DNA of 10,807 nucleotides from Candidatus Peregrinibacteria bacterium (GTDB lineage Bacteria > Patescibacteriota > Gracilibacteria > Peribacterales > Peribacteraceae): positions 1 to 10,807 of the forward strand of contig DAOWDW010000003.1 of assembly GCA_030638845.1 (NCBI GenBank). Reading direction: 5' to 3'. The notes under the pieces were generated by a model, which saw only the letters and a list, made by a program, of their open reading frames with translations, made no database searches and was not told the origin of the DNA. The translations under genes were made by a program, and so were the position numbers. Positions 1 through 6,795 of this stretch are shown piece by piece (positions within the stretch are counted from its first letter, which is position 1; each line of letters starts with the position of its first letter).

Positions 1-1620
1 CTATTAAGCTTGGCAGAAATAAGAGCAAATATGGGTATAGAAACTAATGTAAATGAAAGACTTCAAACAAGAATAGAATATGCAATGCTAAATTCCCAAG
101 ATCCTAGACTTATCTCCATAAGAGATACTTTAGGAATAACAGAGCTAGCTAGTAATGTAGTAGATAAGATTATGGAAGTTGCTCAAACAGAAGTAACAAC
201 AGATGTTGTAGTAGAGGGTATAGCTTTCTTGGATGCTGTGGAGTTTGTAATAGATGACAGTATTGTACTATCTGAGATTCCAACTGAAGGGGTTGTAATT
301 ATTGGATTTGGTGACACGTGTGATACAAATTTAACTCCTGGAGAAAGCAGACTTTCAGATTGGACTGCTACAGTAGGTAAAACATTTAATACTACATTAG
401 CTGTTTCTTTAGAACACGATGGAGAATATTCATTTAGCTTTAGAGGAATGCGAGATTGGATAACAGATCAAACAGATGTATTAATAGATGGCAATTCTCA
501 ATTTCAACTAGTAAATGGTTTTCAGGGTAAGAATCTAAATAAAAAATTCCAGGTACAAGCAGGCATCCACACAATTGAATTAAGAAATCTAAGAGCTCCA
601 AATGAAGCAGGGGTAACCAATGGAGAATTTATACTTATGAAGACTGATGACCTAGTGCCAACCATTGCATTAGAAATGGAGACAGGTTTTGTTGCGGATC
701 ACAAAGAAATTAGTCCAATAAAACAGTTTACTATTCTTTCAGAAGGACAAGTGGAAACAGTTATAGGGCCAGAAGCACTTTCAAAAGCCTTCGCACCAAT
801 ATTACACTTTAATAATGGTGAGATTTATGATGTACCTATGGCTGTAAACGCAATATTTGCACAGATGGGAGATGATTCAGGAAGTAATACTGGAAAGATG
901 GATTTGAGTATGTATAAAAGAAATATTGGACAAGATATTCCATTTTCGCAGAGAGAGAATTTTCAGCCAGCAGTTTATTCTTCATTTTTAGAAAGTGATG
1001 CAGATGGTGAAATTGCAATAAATTATTATTTCTTTTATCCAAGAAGTAATTGGTCTGAATATGGTGGGCAAAACACACACGAAGGAGATTGGGAAGGTTG
1101 TACTGTTTTCTTGAAAGAAGTAAATGGTGTATATGAACCTGCTAGAGTGGCAGTAGCTCAGCATGTTGAAATTGCTGATGGGCATACATCAAAAACTGAT
1201 GGAGGAGATAAAAAAGATTGGTCAGAATTAGCATCACCAGATAATAAACTACATCTCTATGTTGGTCTTGGAGGTCATGCTACATATTTTGAATCAGGAG
1301 AAACCAATTGGCCAGATGTTAATCCATTAGATACTAATGGAGATGGAGATAATTATAATGATGGTCTAGAAAAACATTATGGAGATGGAACTTATATAGA
1401 TACTTCTGATTTTGTTAATTATGTACCCAGAGCAGGTGAATTAGCTACTGACCACTGGATGGCTTACGGTGGGATATGGGGAGGCAGTAATACTGGTGGT
1501 GCTCTTGGATTAGGAGATACTGCTCCTAGTAGTCCTATGTTTTCAAGTTATGCAATTCCTAAAGACGAAGCAGGTCTTTGGTGGTATGATCCTTGGCAAT
1601 GGTCAGATGATTTTAGATAG
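1..1620 (+). CDS. Vps62-like (DUF946-type) protein, 5' end missing
   Basis: The frame is open from base 1 with no stop, and the first possible start is a TTG at 10, so the true start probably lies upstream. Residue numbers here count from that TTG. The N-terminal ~90 residues look helical, and ~95-215 look beta-rich (alternating hydrophobics, Gly and Asp turns). The C-terminal half carries the signature of the Vps62 family: YYFFYPRSNW, then HEGDWEG at 357-363, VAQHVE, and GGHATYF at 421-427. Residues 441-454 (DTNGDGDNYNDGLE) match a thrombospondin type 3/EF-hand-like calcium loop. The C-terminus is Trp-rich (WWYDPWQW). The biochemical function of this family is not established; the conserved His, Glu and Asp suggest metal binding or catalysis. 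The calcium loop suggests an exported protein, but any signal peptide would lie outside the window. The stop is TAG, with the next gene 15 bases on. Confidence 0.72.
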   Translation, partial: LLSLAEIRANMGIETNVNERLQTRIEYAMLNSQDPRLISIRDTLGITELASNVVDKIMEVAQTEVTTDVVVEGIAFLDAVEFVIDDSIVLSEIPTEGVVIIGFGDTCDTNLTPGESRLSDWTATVGKTFNTTLAVSLEHDGEYSFSFRGMRDWITDQTDVLIDGNSQFQLVNGFQGKNLNKKFQVQAGIHTIELRNLRAPNEAGVTNGEFILMKTDDLVPTIALEMETGFVADHKEISPIKQFTILSEGQVETVIGPEALSKAFAPILHFNNGEIYDVPMAVNAIFAQMGDDSGSNTGKMDLSMYKRNIGQDIPFSQRENFQPAVYSSFLESDADGEIAINYYFFYPRSNWSEYGGQNTHEGDWEGCTVFLKEVNGVYEPARVAVAQHVEIADGHTSKTDGGDKKDWSELASPDNKLHLYVGLGGHATYFESGETNWPDVNPLDTNGDGDNYNDGLEKHYGDGTYIDTSDFVNYVPRAGELATDHWMAYGGIWGGSNTGGALGLGDTAPSSPMFSSYAIPKDEAGLWWYDPWQWSDDFR

Positions 1621-1635
1621 TTTCAATATATTTGT

Positions 1636-1992
1636 ATGAGTAATCGAATAAATTTAGTTATAGGGAATGTAGTTACAATTATTGTAGGTGCGTTCCCTAT
1701 TATTTATTATTATGGATATAAATTTGCATTTGTATTGTGCTATCTAGATACGGATAGACTTGACAGAAGAGTTAGATTATCTATAAGAACAAGCTATGAA
1801 TGTTTAATTGATGAATTAAACGATGTGTTAATTTTCCCACACTATATATATATATTGGGTTTTGTTGTCCTATCAATCTTTCTTATAAGGAAAAAAACAT
1901 CTCTATTTAAGAGTGTTGTTTGTTATGTTGTTTACTATGCATTAGTTATTGCTTCTTTCTTTTTGTTAATAGGAATCTTTTCCTTTGCCTAA
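1636..1992 (+). CDS. Small hypothetical membrane protein, about three TM segments
   Basis: This is a 118-aa protein that I do not recognise. Hydrophobic segments lie at about 6-37 (long, possibly one or two helices, ending in a Tyr/Phe-rich stretch), 67-84 and 93-117. A charged loop at 38-65 (DTDRLDRRVR, then an acidic patch) separates the first two. An RKK triplet at 85-87 follows the second helix, so by the positive-inside rule that loop is likely cytoplasmic. The gene begins 15 bases after the Vps62-like gene and is probably co-transcribed with it. The spacer has no Shine-Dalgarno site. A TATATT sequence at 1627-1632 resembles a -10 element but has no -35 partner. It ends in TAA before the repeat-bearing convergent gap. 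It could be a partner of the upstream protein, but nothing in the sequence proves that. Confidence 0.55.
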   Translation: MSNRINLVIGNVVTIIVGAFPIIYYYGYKFAFVLCYLDTDRLDRRVRLSIRTSYECLIDELNDVLIFPHYIYILGFVVLSIFLIRKKTSLFKSVVCYVVYYALVIASFFLLIGIFSFA

Positions 1993-2080
1993 TTTACATA
2001 TTAATATCCCTCTCTGCATAACCAGAATTATCTTTAATTTCCCAAACACCTATAACACTTGCAAATCGTCTGAACCACTG

Positions 2081-2150
2081 ATGACACAGATGACACAGAT
2101 GACACAGATTTTTATTTATTTAAACTTATCTATATAAAAGAAATCTGTGT
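2081..2150. repeat. Intergenic 'TCTGTG' repeat: three 9-bp tandem copies plus an inverted copy
   Basis: ATGACACAG occurs three times in tandem (2081-2089, 2090-2098, 2099-2107). The last copy runs into ACACAGATTT (2102-2111), whose exact reverse complement AAATCTGTGT lies at 2141-2150, separated by an AT-rich 29-base spacer. The element sits between two convergent genes (stops at 1992 and, on the minus strand, 2163), and a transcript could fold into a hairpin from either direction. Its wording resembles short interspersed intergenic repeats common in environmental bacterial genomes, though that is from memory. It may serve as a weak bidirectional terminator; there is no classical GC stem with a T-run. 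Confidence 0.7.
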
Positions 2151-2162
2151 AATCCCTTCTTT

Positions 2163-3941
2163 TTACTTAACCGTTACCGATTTTGCAAGGTTTCGTGGCA
2201 TATCTGGATTCATCCCCCTTTTTACTGCTAAGTAATAAGCAAGTACTTGAATAGGAATTATGTTAACTATTGCTTGTGCTACTCCTGCATTTGGTACTTT
2301 TATCCATGTATCAAATGCATCACTTTGAATTGGAGAAACGCCTATTGTATTTGCTCCTCTAGCTTTTAGCTCAATAGTGTTGCTTATAATATCTGGGAAT
2401 ATTTCGTCATCTCCTGCCAAGGTAATACAAGGAGTCCCCTTCTCTACCAATGCTATTGGGCCGTGTTTTAATTCACTACCTGCAAATCCTTCTGCATGCA
2501 CATAACTAACTTCTTGAATTTTTATTGCACTTTCAAGCGCCATTGGGAAATTCCAACTCTTTCCTATTATATAAAGATCACTTTCATCTTTCATATTTTC
2601 TGCAACCTCTTCTATAAATTTTATATATCTTGGGTTTAACATATCATTAATAAGAGATGTTGTTTCCAAAAGTAGCATTTTGCCTTCCTTAAGTTTATTT
2701 TTCATAGAGTATGCAATAAGCATAAGTACTGCCATTTGTCCTGTGAGAGCTTTGGTAGAGGCTACAGCACGTTCTGGACCAGCATTTATAAGTAGAGTGT
2801 CATCTGCTTCTCTTGCAATTGTACTGCCTTCACTATTTATAATGGCCAATACTTTTGCCCCTTTACTTTTTGCAATTTTCATTGCTTCTAAAACGTCTGC
2901 TGTTTCTCCACTTTGACTTACAACTATAAGTAAGCTTTCAGATGTTAAAAAGTGGTTATAGAGTTTAAATTCTCCTGCTGACGTAACGTTTACGTGTTCC
3001 TGCGCAACTACCGAGAAAAAGTATTCAGCTACCATGCATGCTTTGTGAGCTGTGCCACATCCTACTAAAAATGTTCCTTTAGAATTTCTTATGGCTTCTC
3101 CTAATTTTTTAATTTGTTGCTCATTTTGATTAACTGCTCTAGCTATAGAATCTTTTTGTTCCATTATTTCTTTTAGCATAAAGTGATCAAATTCTCCTTT
3201 TTGTGCTTTTTCTATAGACCACGTAATTTCTATTTCTCGTTTTGGGTGTTCTTCCCCTGTTTCTATATCTGTAAATAGAATACTTTCGCCATTTGTTACT
3301 ACCATTTCTCCGTCATCTAAATATTGTACTACCTTTGTATGTTCCATAAATGCTGGAATATCTGATGCAATAAAATATCCTGTATCTTTTTTAACTCCAA
3401 TGATTAATGGACTTCCTGTTCTTGCTGCTACTAGTGTTTTACTGTTTAGGTCCATTGCGAGTAGTCCATATCTTCCTTTAAAGCGTTTACAGGCACTTCT
3501 TACTGCTTGTGCAAAATCATTCGTGTTCTTTAGTTCTTCTTGTATTAAATGTGGAATTACTTCTGAATCTGTTTGAGATTTAAAATCATATCCTTTTTGC
3601 TTAAGTTCTTCTCTTAATTCTTCATAGTTTTCAATAATTCCATTATGAACAACAGCAATAGAGCAATCTTCACAAATATGAGGATGAGCGTTTTCTTTTG
3701 TTACTCCACCGTGTGTTGCCCATCTTGTATGTGCAATAGCAAGATTTGATTGCATTGTAAAATTATTACTATCTACCTCGCTTATTTTTCCAATATCTTT
3801 CTCTAATAAAATAGAATTCCCCTCTTCTTTTATTGCTATACCCCAAGAATCATAGCCTCTGTATTCAAGGTGCTTAAGTCCTTCTATTACCAATTTTCCC
3901 GCGTCATTGCGATTTCCAATGTATCCAAAAATTCCACACAT
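2163..3941 (-). CDS. glmS: Glutamine--fructose-6-phosphate aminotransferase (isomerizing)
   Basis: GlmS makes glucosamine-6-phosphate from fructose-6-phosphate and glutamine in the cytoplasm. This is the entry step to UDP-GlcNAc for peptidoglycan. The start is set at 3941 so that the protein begins Met-Cys: Cys2 must become the N-terminal nucleophile of the Ntn glutaminase. The in-frame ATG nine bases upstream (3950) would add MRH, block this, and overlap the likely -10. Visible landmarks in the 592 residues are MCGIFGYIG, YRGYDSWG, HTRWATHGG (71-79), HNGIIENY (99-106), the first SIS domain with CGTAHKA (295-301) and SQSGET (342-347), the second SIS domain with ELKHGP (490-495), and the C-terminal PRNLAKSVT tail that carries the sugar-binding Lys. 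Length is close to the usual ~600. It is monocistronic and divergent from rpsT. No glmS ribozyme or SD is visible; the promoter points to a leaderless mRNA. Confidence 0.97.
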   Translation of the reverse strand: MCGIFGYIGNRNDAGKLVIEGLKHLEYRGYDSWGIAIKEEGNSILLEKDIGKISEVDSNNFTMQSNLAIAHTRWATHGGVTKENAHPHICEDCSIAVVHNGIIENYEELREELKQKGYDFKSQTDSEVIPHLIQEELKNTNDFAQAVRSACKRFKGRYGLLAMDLNSKTLVAARTGSPLIIGVKKDTGYFIASDIPAFMEHTKVVQYLDDGEMVVTNGESILFTDIETGEEHPKREIEITWSIEKAQKGEFDHFMLKEIMEQKDSIARAVNQNEQQIKKLGEAIRNSKGTFLVGCGTAHKACMVAEYFFSVVAQEHVNVTSAGEFKLYNHFLTSESLLIVVSQSGETADVLEAMKIAKSKGAKVLAIINSEGSTIAREADDTLLINAGPERAVASTKALTGQMAVLMLIAYSMKNKLKEGKMLLLETTSLINDMLNPRYIKFIEEVAENMKDESDLYIIGKSWNFPMALESAIKIQEVSYVHAEGFAGSELKHGPIALVEKGTPCITLAGDDEIFPDIISNTIELKARGANTIGVSPIQSDAFDTWIKVPNAGVAQAIVNIIPIQVLAYYLAVKRGMNPDMPRNLAKSVTVK

Positions 3942-3948
3942 ATGGCGC

Positions 3949-3977
3949 ATGAAACAGGAAAAAGGCTCTTAGGTCAA
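3949..3977 (-). promoter_or_regulatory. Predicted sigma-A-type promoter of glmS, leaderless geometry
   Basis: On the minus strand, TTGACC (3977-3972) is followed by exactly 17 bases and then TTTCAT (3954-3949; 4 of 6 to TATAAT). Seven bases separate the -10 from the ATG at 3941, so transcription would begin at or next to the start codon. The upstream ATG at 3950 overlaps the -10, which supports the internal start. This is a consensus match by eye only. Confidence 0.5.
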
Positions 3978-4010
3978 TGGGGTCACCCGTTTATTTTATT
4001 AAAAATATCA

Positions 4011-4039
4011 TTGACGTCATAAACCGTATCACATAACAT
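4011..4039 (+). promoter_or_regulatory. Predicted promoter of rpsT-ruvX
   Basis: TTGACG (4011-4016), a 17-base spacer and TAACAT (4034-4039) precede rpsT. Only 15 bases lie between the -10 and the ATG at 4055, giving a leader of about eight bases with no room for a normal ribosome binding site. The -35 overlaps a perfect 8-bp palindrome, TGACGTCA (4012-4019), which could be an operator but is short enough to be chance. The region 3942-4054 also holds the divergent glmS promoter. Confidence 0.5.
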
Positions 4040-4054
4040 TCGTCCGCTTAAATT

Positions 4055-4324
4055 ATGCCAATTATTAAATCAGCCATTAAACGGGCAAAACAAAATGGGG
4101 TTCGTCGTGCACGAAGACTCCCCTTTAAAACGAATATGAAAACCATGATTCGCAAAATTTCAGATCTTGCAAAAGAAGGTAAAATGGATGAGGCAGAGGC
4201 ATTGTTGCCAACTGTATATAAAGTAATAGATACCGCAGCTAAGAAAGAGATTATTCATCCTAAAAATGCCGCTAGAAAGAAGGCACATGTTGCTAAGGTT
4301 GTTGCAAAGAAGACTTCAAAGTAA
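4055..4324 (+). CDS. rpsT: 30S ribosomal protein bS20
   Basis: The 89-residue basic protein begins MPIIKSAIKRAKQNGVRRAR, the conserved N-terminal helix of bS20, which binds 16S rRNA in the body of the small subunit. The helical core includes KTMIRKI and a short acidic stretch (MDEAEALL). The family's C-terminal signature IHPKNAARKKAH corresponds to IHKNKAARHKA in E. coli. The tail is Lys-rich. Length matches the family (about 85-90). The start is the only ATG that gives the conserved N-terminus, after a pyrimidine-rich leader without a Shine-Dalgarno site. ruvX follows after nine bases, so the two are very likely co-transcribed. No bS20 autoregulatory structure is evident in the very short leader. 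Confidence 0.96.
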   Translation: MPIIKSAIKRAKQNGVRRARRLPFKTNMKTMIRKISDLAKEGKMDEAEALLPTVYKVIDTAAKKEIIHPKNAARKKAHVAKVVAKKTSK

Positions 4325-4333
4325 CATTAATAT

Positions 4334-4702
4334 ATGAATGTTTTAGCACTGGATATAGGCCTTAGGCGCACAGGCGTTGCTTTTGCAGATGTGTCTACAG
4401 GAGTACCTGTTGCCTTAGACACAATTCATCATAAAAGTTTTGATGAATTATTTTTACGAATTAAGAAAATTTTAGAAGATAAGAAAGTAAATCACATGGT
4501 ACTTGGTCTTCCACTTCTTCCTTCTGGAGATGAGGGTGAGCAGTGTGAGCATGTAAGAAATTTTGCAAATCTTCTTGAAAACGTTATTACTTATTCAACA
4601 GTTGACGAAAGATATACATCATTTTCTAATAGAGAGGTAGATTCTGATGCTTCTGCTGCAGTACATATATTGCAAACTTATTTAGATTGTTCTGAAAAGT
4701 AG
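4334..4702 (+). CDS. ruvX: YqgF/RuvX-family RNase H-fold nuclease, short form
   Basis: The RNase H-like fold is seen in MNVLALDIGLRRTG with the first catalytic Asp at residue 7, VLGLPLLPSG (57-65) in place of the usual VGLPL, and DERYTS (91-96) carrying the second acidic residue. The end reads DSDASAAVHILQTYL (103-117), with the third acidic site and the Ala-Ala/ILQ helix. The family is linked to pre-16S rRNA 5'-end maturation and was proposed as a Holliday junction resolvase; pairing with rpsT fits the rRNA role. At 122 residues it is about 15 shorter than usual. The missing part is the basic helix between DERxT and the last Asp (normally around 20 residues rich in Arg/Lys), leaving only FSNREV. 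The catalytic acids remain. The nine-base gap after rpsT (CATTAATAT) has no SD. The TAG stop lies two bases from the end of the opposing sigma gene. Confidence 0.88.
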   Translation: MNVLALDIGLRRTGVAFADVSTGVPVALDTIHHKSFDELFLRIKKILEDKKVNHMVLGLPLLPSGDEGEQCEHVRNFANLLENVITYSTVDERYTSFSNREVDSDASAAVHILQTYLDCSEK

Positions 4703-4704
4703 AT

Positions 4705-6513
4705 TTATTTATTGTTACTGGTATTTGGTTGATGATCTGCAATGTATTTTCTCATTGCTTCCAAACATCTTATTCTTTTTTTATTGTGCCCTCTATAAAT
4801 TTTAGATTCTAGGAAAAGTAAAATATCATCTATTCTAAATACTAATCTATTGCCATTTCTTAAAGCTACAAGACCTTTTTTTCTCCACTGATCAATTGTT
4901 TGAATATCTATATTAAGTATTTCCATTATTTCCATTTTTGTTAACATCCCGCTTGTGTTATTTTTGTTTCTTGTATTTGCATCTGTACCATTTTTTTCAT
5001 GAAGAGCTTTTTTTAATTTATTTAATGCTGATATTAGCAATTGTCCGACTCTTCCTTTAGTTACACCTATTAAATCTCCAATTTCTTTTAGTGTTTTTGG
5101 TTCTAATATTTCTTCTCCATTTTCACTTAATCCAAAGCGCATTCTTATTGCAAATTGTTGTCGATTATTCAATCTTTGCATTGCAATTTCAATATTTTCT
5201 TTATCTACAGTATTTTGAGCAAGAATTTCGAACTCATTTGTTCTGAAGTCTGCTATTTGACCATTGTAACGTTCACCATCTTCTTCATCGCCATTTATTT
5301 GGATAGCTCTATTACGTTTTTCGTTTTCTTCAGGTATAGATCTTGTGTAATTATTAATTATTGACCAAGTAGCATATGTTGAAAATTTAAAACCTTTTGC
5401 AAAATCGTATTTTCTAACTGCTTTCATTAGAGACATATTTCCATCGCTAATTAGCTCTAAAAATGTTTGTGAGGATTTGTATACATATCCTTTGGCTATA
5501 TTTACAACAAGGCGCAAATTGGTTGATATTAATATATTTCTCGTTTCTTCAATTTTTCTATTCAATTTCATTAGTTTAATGTACATACTCCTTTTCTTTG
5601 TTAATGATTTAGTTGTACCAATACTTTCTCTTAAATCGTTTGCTTTATATTTTAAGTAATTTAACTTCCTAAACAGTTGTACCTCTTGTTCTTTATTTAA
5701 CAAAGGAAATGAAAATAAATTTGCTATATAAGCTCCTGCATCACCACTTTGAGGTGGTGCTTTTTTAAATTCTTCTAATTCTAAAATAGAGGCTGTAACC
5801 TTTCTCTCTCTTCTACTGCCTGCTTTTATATTTGGGAATTCACAGTTTCCTATGCACTCTAAGTCTAAATCTATTATAGATTTATCTATTTCAGTATTAA
5901 TAATTTCTCTTACTTTATCAAATGGTATATCAAGTTCTACAGATATTTCTATAACATCATGTCCATTTAAAAATTTATCTAATACTTCTTTTTCTTTTCC
6001 TGTTTTATTTTCTTCTCTGTACTTTATAACTTTGTCATCACTTTCTTCTATTCTGTTAATAGATGTTCTTATGTTTCCTATGGTCCTATTAAATTGCATA
6101 ACCAATGCTTTTATAATTTGAGAGTGTACATCTCCTCGTAATAATCTTATTTTTATCTCTTCATTTAATTGTCTTTTTTTACTATCTGACATCCGACTAA
6201 ATTCTGTTACTTTTTTTATTTCAGTTCTATATTTATTGGTAAATTCATGTAATTGTTCTTCAGTAATACCTTTTTTTGTTGTATCACATTCATTAGCTTC
6301 TAAATTTTTCATATCAAGAATTCCTTCTGCCATCCATCTGCATACTGTTTTGAGTGATATTCCAAATCTTTTTGCTATGTCATCTTTTGTCAATATAGAT
6401 TGGCCATCCATTGTTATTATTTCTCCACTCTCTAACACTACAACTTTAAGTGGTTCATCGTGATTTGTTTCTTTTTTTTCTGAAACATCGTTTGGGGTGT
6501 AAGTGTCTACCAT
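4705..6513 (-). CDS. Sigma-70 family factor with extra N- and C-terminal helix-turn-helix domains
   Basis: This is a 602-residue RNA polymerase sigma factor of unusual build. An N-terminal HTH (41-66, LTKDDIAKRFGISLKTVCRW) is followed by a charged ~190-residue segment. Region 1.2 (258-297) contains PLLNKEQEVQLFRKLNYLKY. Region 2 (327-395) contains ISTNLRLVVNIAKGYV, the DGNMSLMKAVRKYD core-binding stretch, FKFSTYATWSIINNYTRSI for -10 recognition and melting, then PEE. No region 3 is recognisable: about 50 polar residues lead to region 4 (446-504, with TLKEIGDLIGVTKGRVGQLL). The C-terminus carries an excisionase/MerR-like HTH (524-570, LTKMEIMEILNIDIQTIDQW, then VFRIDDILLFLE). The LFRKLNYLKY and ATWSI..N wording reminds me of a planctomycete-type sigma group, from memory only. 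It is unlikely to be the sole housekeeping factor; a specialised role is inferred. It diverges from another sigma-4 protein. Confidence 0.88.
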   Translation of the reverse strand: MVDTYTPNDVSEKKETNHDEPLKVVVLESGEIITMDGQSILTKDDIAKRFGISLKTVCRWMAEGILDMKNLEANECDTTKKGITEEQLHEFTNKYRTEIKKVTEFSRMSDSKKRQLNEEIKIRLLRGDVHSQIIKALVMQFNRTIGNIRTSINRIEESDDKVIKYREENKTGKEKEVLDKFLNGHDVIEISVELDIPFDKVREIINTEIDKSIIDLDLECIGNCEFPNIKAGSRRERKVTASILELEEFKKAPPQSGDAGAYIANLFSFPLLNKEQEVQLFRKLNYLKYKANDLRESIGTTKSLTKKRSMYIKLMKLNRKIEETRNILISTNLRLVVNIAKGYVYKSSQTFLELISDGNMSLMKAVRKYDFAKGFKFSTYATWSIINNYTRSIPEENEKRNRAIQINGDEEDGERYNGQIADFRTNEFEILAQNTVDKENIEIAMQRLNNRQQFAIRMRFGLSENGEEILEPKTLKEIGDLIGVTKGRVGQLLISALNKLKKALHEKNGTDANTRNKNNTSGMLTKMEIMEILNIDIQTIDQWRKKGLVALRNGNRLVFRIDDILLFLESKIYRGHNKKRIRCLEAMRKYIADHQPNTSNNK

Positions 6514-6520
6514 TATCCGT

Positions 6521-6549
6521 ATAATTAACTAAAATAGCTACTTTGTCAA
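6521..6549 (-). promoter_or_regulatory. Predicted promoter of the sigma-factor gene, leaderless geometry
   Basis: On the minus strand there is a perfect TTGACA (6549-6544), a 17-base spacer and AATTAT (6526-6521; 4 of 6). Exactly seven bases then lead to the ATG at 6513, the same spacing as at glmS. Predicted transcription therefore starts at the start codon. No Shine-Dalgarno sequence lies in those bases. Confidence 0.55.
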
Positions 6550-6611
6550 TTCACTCTATTGTATATTTATTAAATCTATTTATTACCTACAGAAACTTAT
6601 ATAGTCTTTAT

Positions 6612-6639
6612 TTGACAAACTCTGAATAATCATTAAAAT
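6612..6639 (+). promoter_or_regulatory. Predicted promoter for the sigma-4/HARE gene, with a ~150-base leader
   Basis: TTGACA (6612-6617), 16 bases, then TAAAAT (6634-6639; 5 of 6) form the best sigma-A-like promoter in the window. The start codon at 6796 lies about 150 bases beyond the predicted transcription start, in contrast to the near-zero leaders elsewhere. The leader holds TTCGTA...TACGAA arms (6665-6670 and 6689-6694, loop 18) and ends in a pyrimidine-rich tract (TTGTCCTTTCTTCCC). I see no known riboswitch. The 282-bp gap 6514-6795 holds this and the divergent sigma promoter. Confidence 0.5.
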
Positions 6640-6795
6640 AGTATCCTTTGCTCATTTTACATCCTTCGTAATACCAAAAATTTATTGCTACGAAATACAA
6701 TATACTTAATTTATTGTCTAGCCAAACAGTGCATTAAACTTTTATTTCTGTCAATATTTTGGTAAAACAAGGGTTGTCCTTTCTTCCCAGAATTT

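Noticed and set aside
2140..2162. glmS terminator with T-run after the stop
   Set aside because: There is no GC-rich stem; only the AT-rich repeat arms are available, so a classical terminator is not supported.
3942..3950. In-frame upstream ATG giving glmS the N-terminus MRHMCGIF
   Set aside because: GlmS needs Cys as residue 2 so that Met removal exposes the nucleophile, and this ATG overlaps the predicted -10 hexamer.
3972..3987. GGTCA repeated after four bases (GGTCAATGGGGTCA) in the glmS-rpsT gap, slightly like the recA operator arms
   Set aside because: Spacing and arms do not match GGTGTA-N6-TNCACC, and one copy coincides with the glmS -35.
4012..4019. Perfect palindrome TGACGTCA at the rpsT -35
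   Set aside because: Eight bases overlapping a promoter hexamer are too few to call an operator without a second copy; noted only in the promoter entry.
6608..6733. Minus-strand open stretch of about 41 codons in the sigma/HARE gap, with an internal ATG at 6655 giving a 15-residue peptide
   Set aside because: It is very short and has no ribosome site. It overlaps the best plus-strand promoter, and a stretch of this length is expected by chance in AT-rich DNA.
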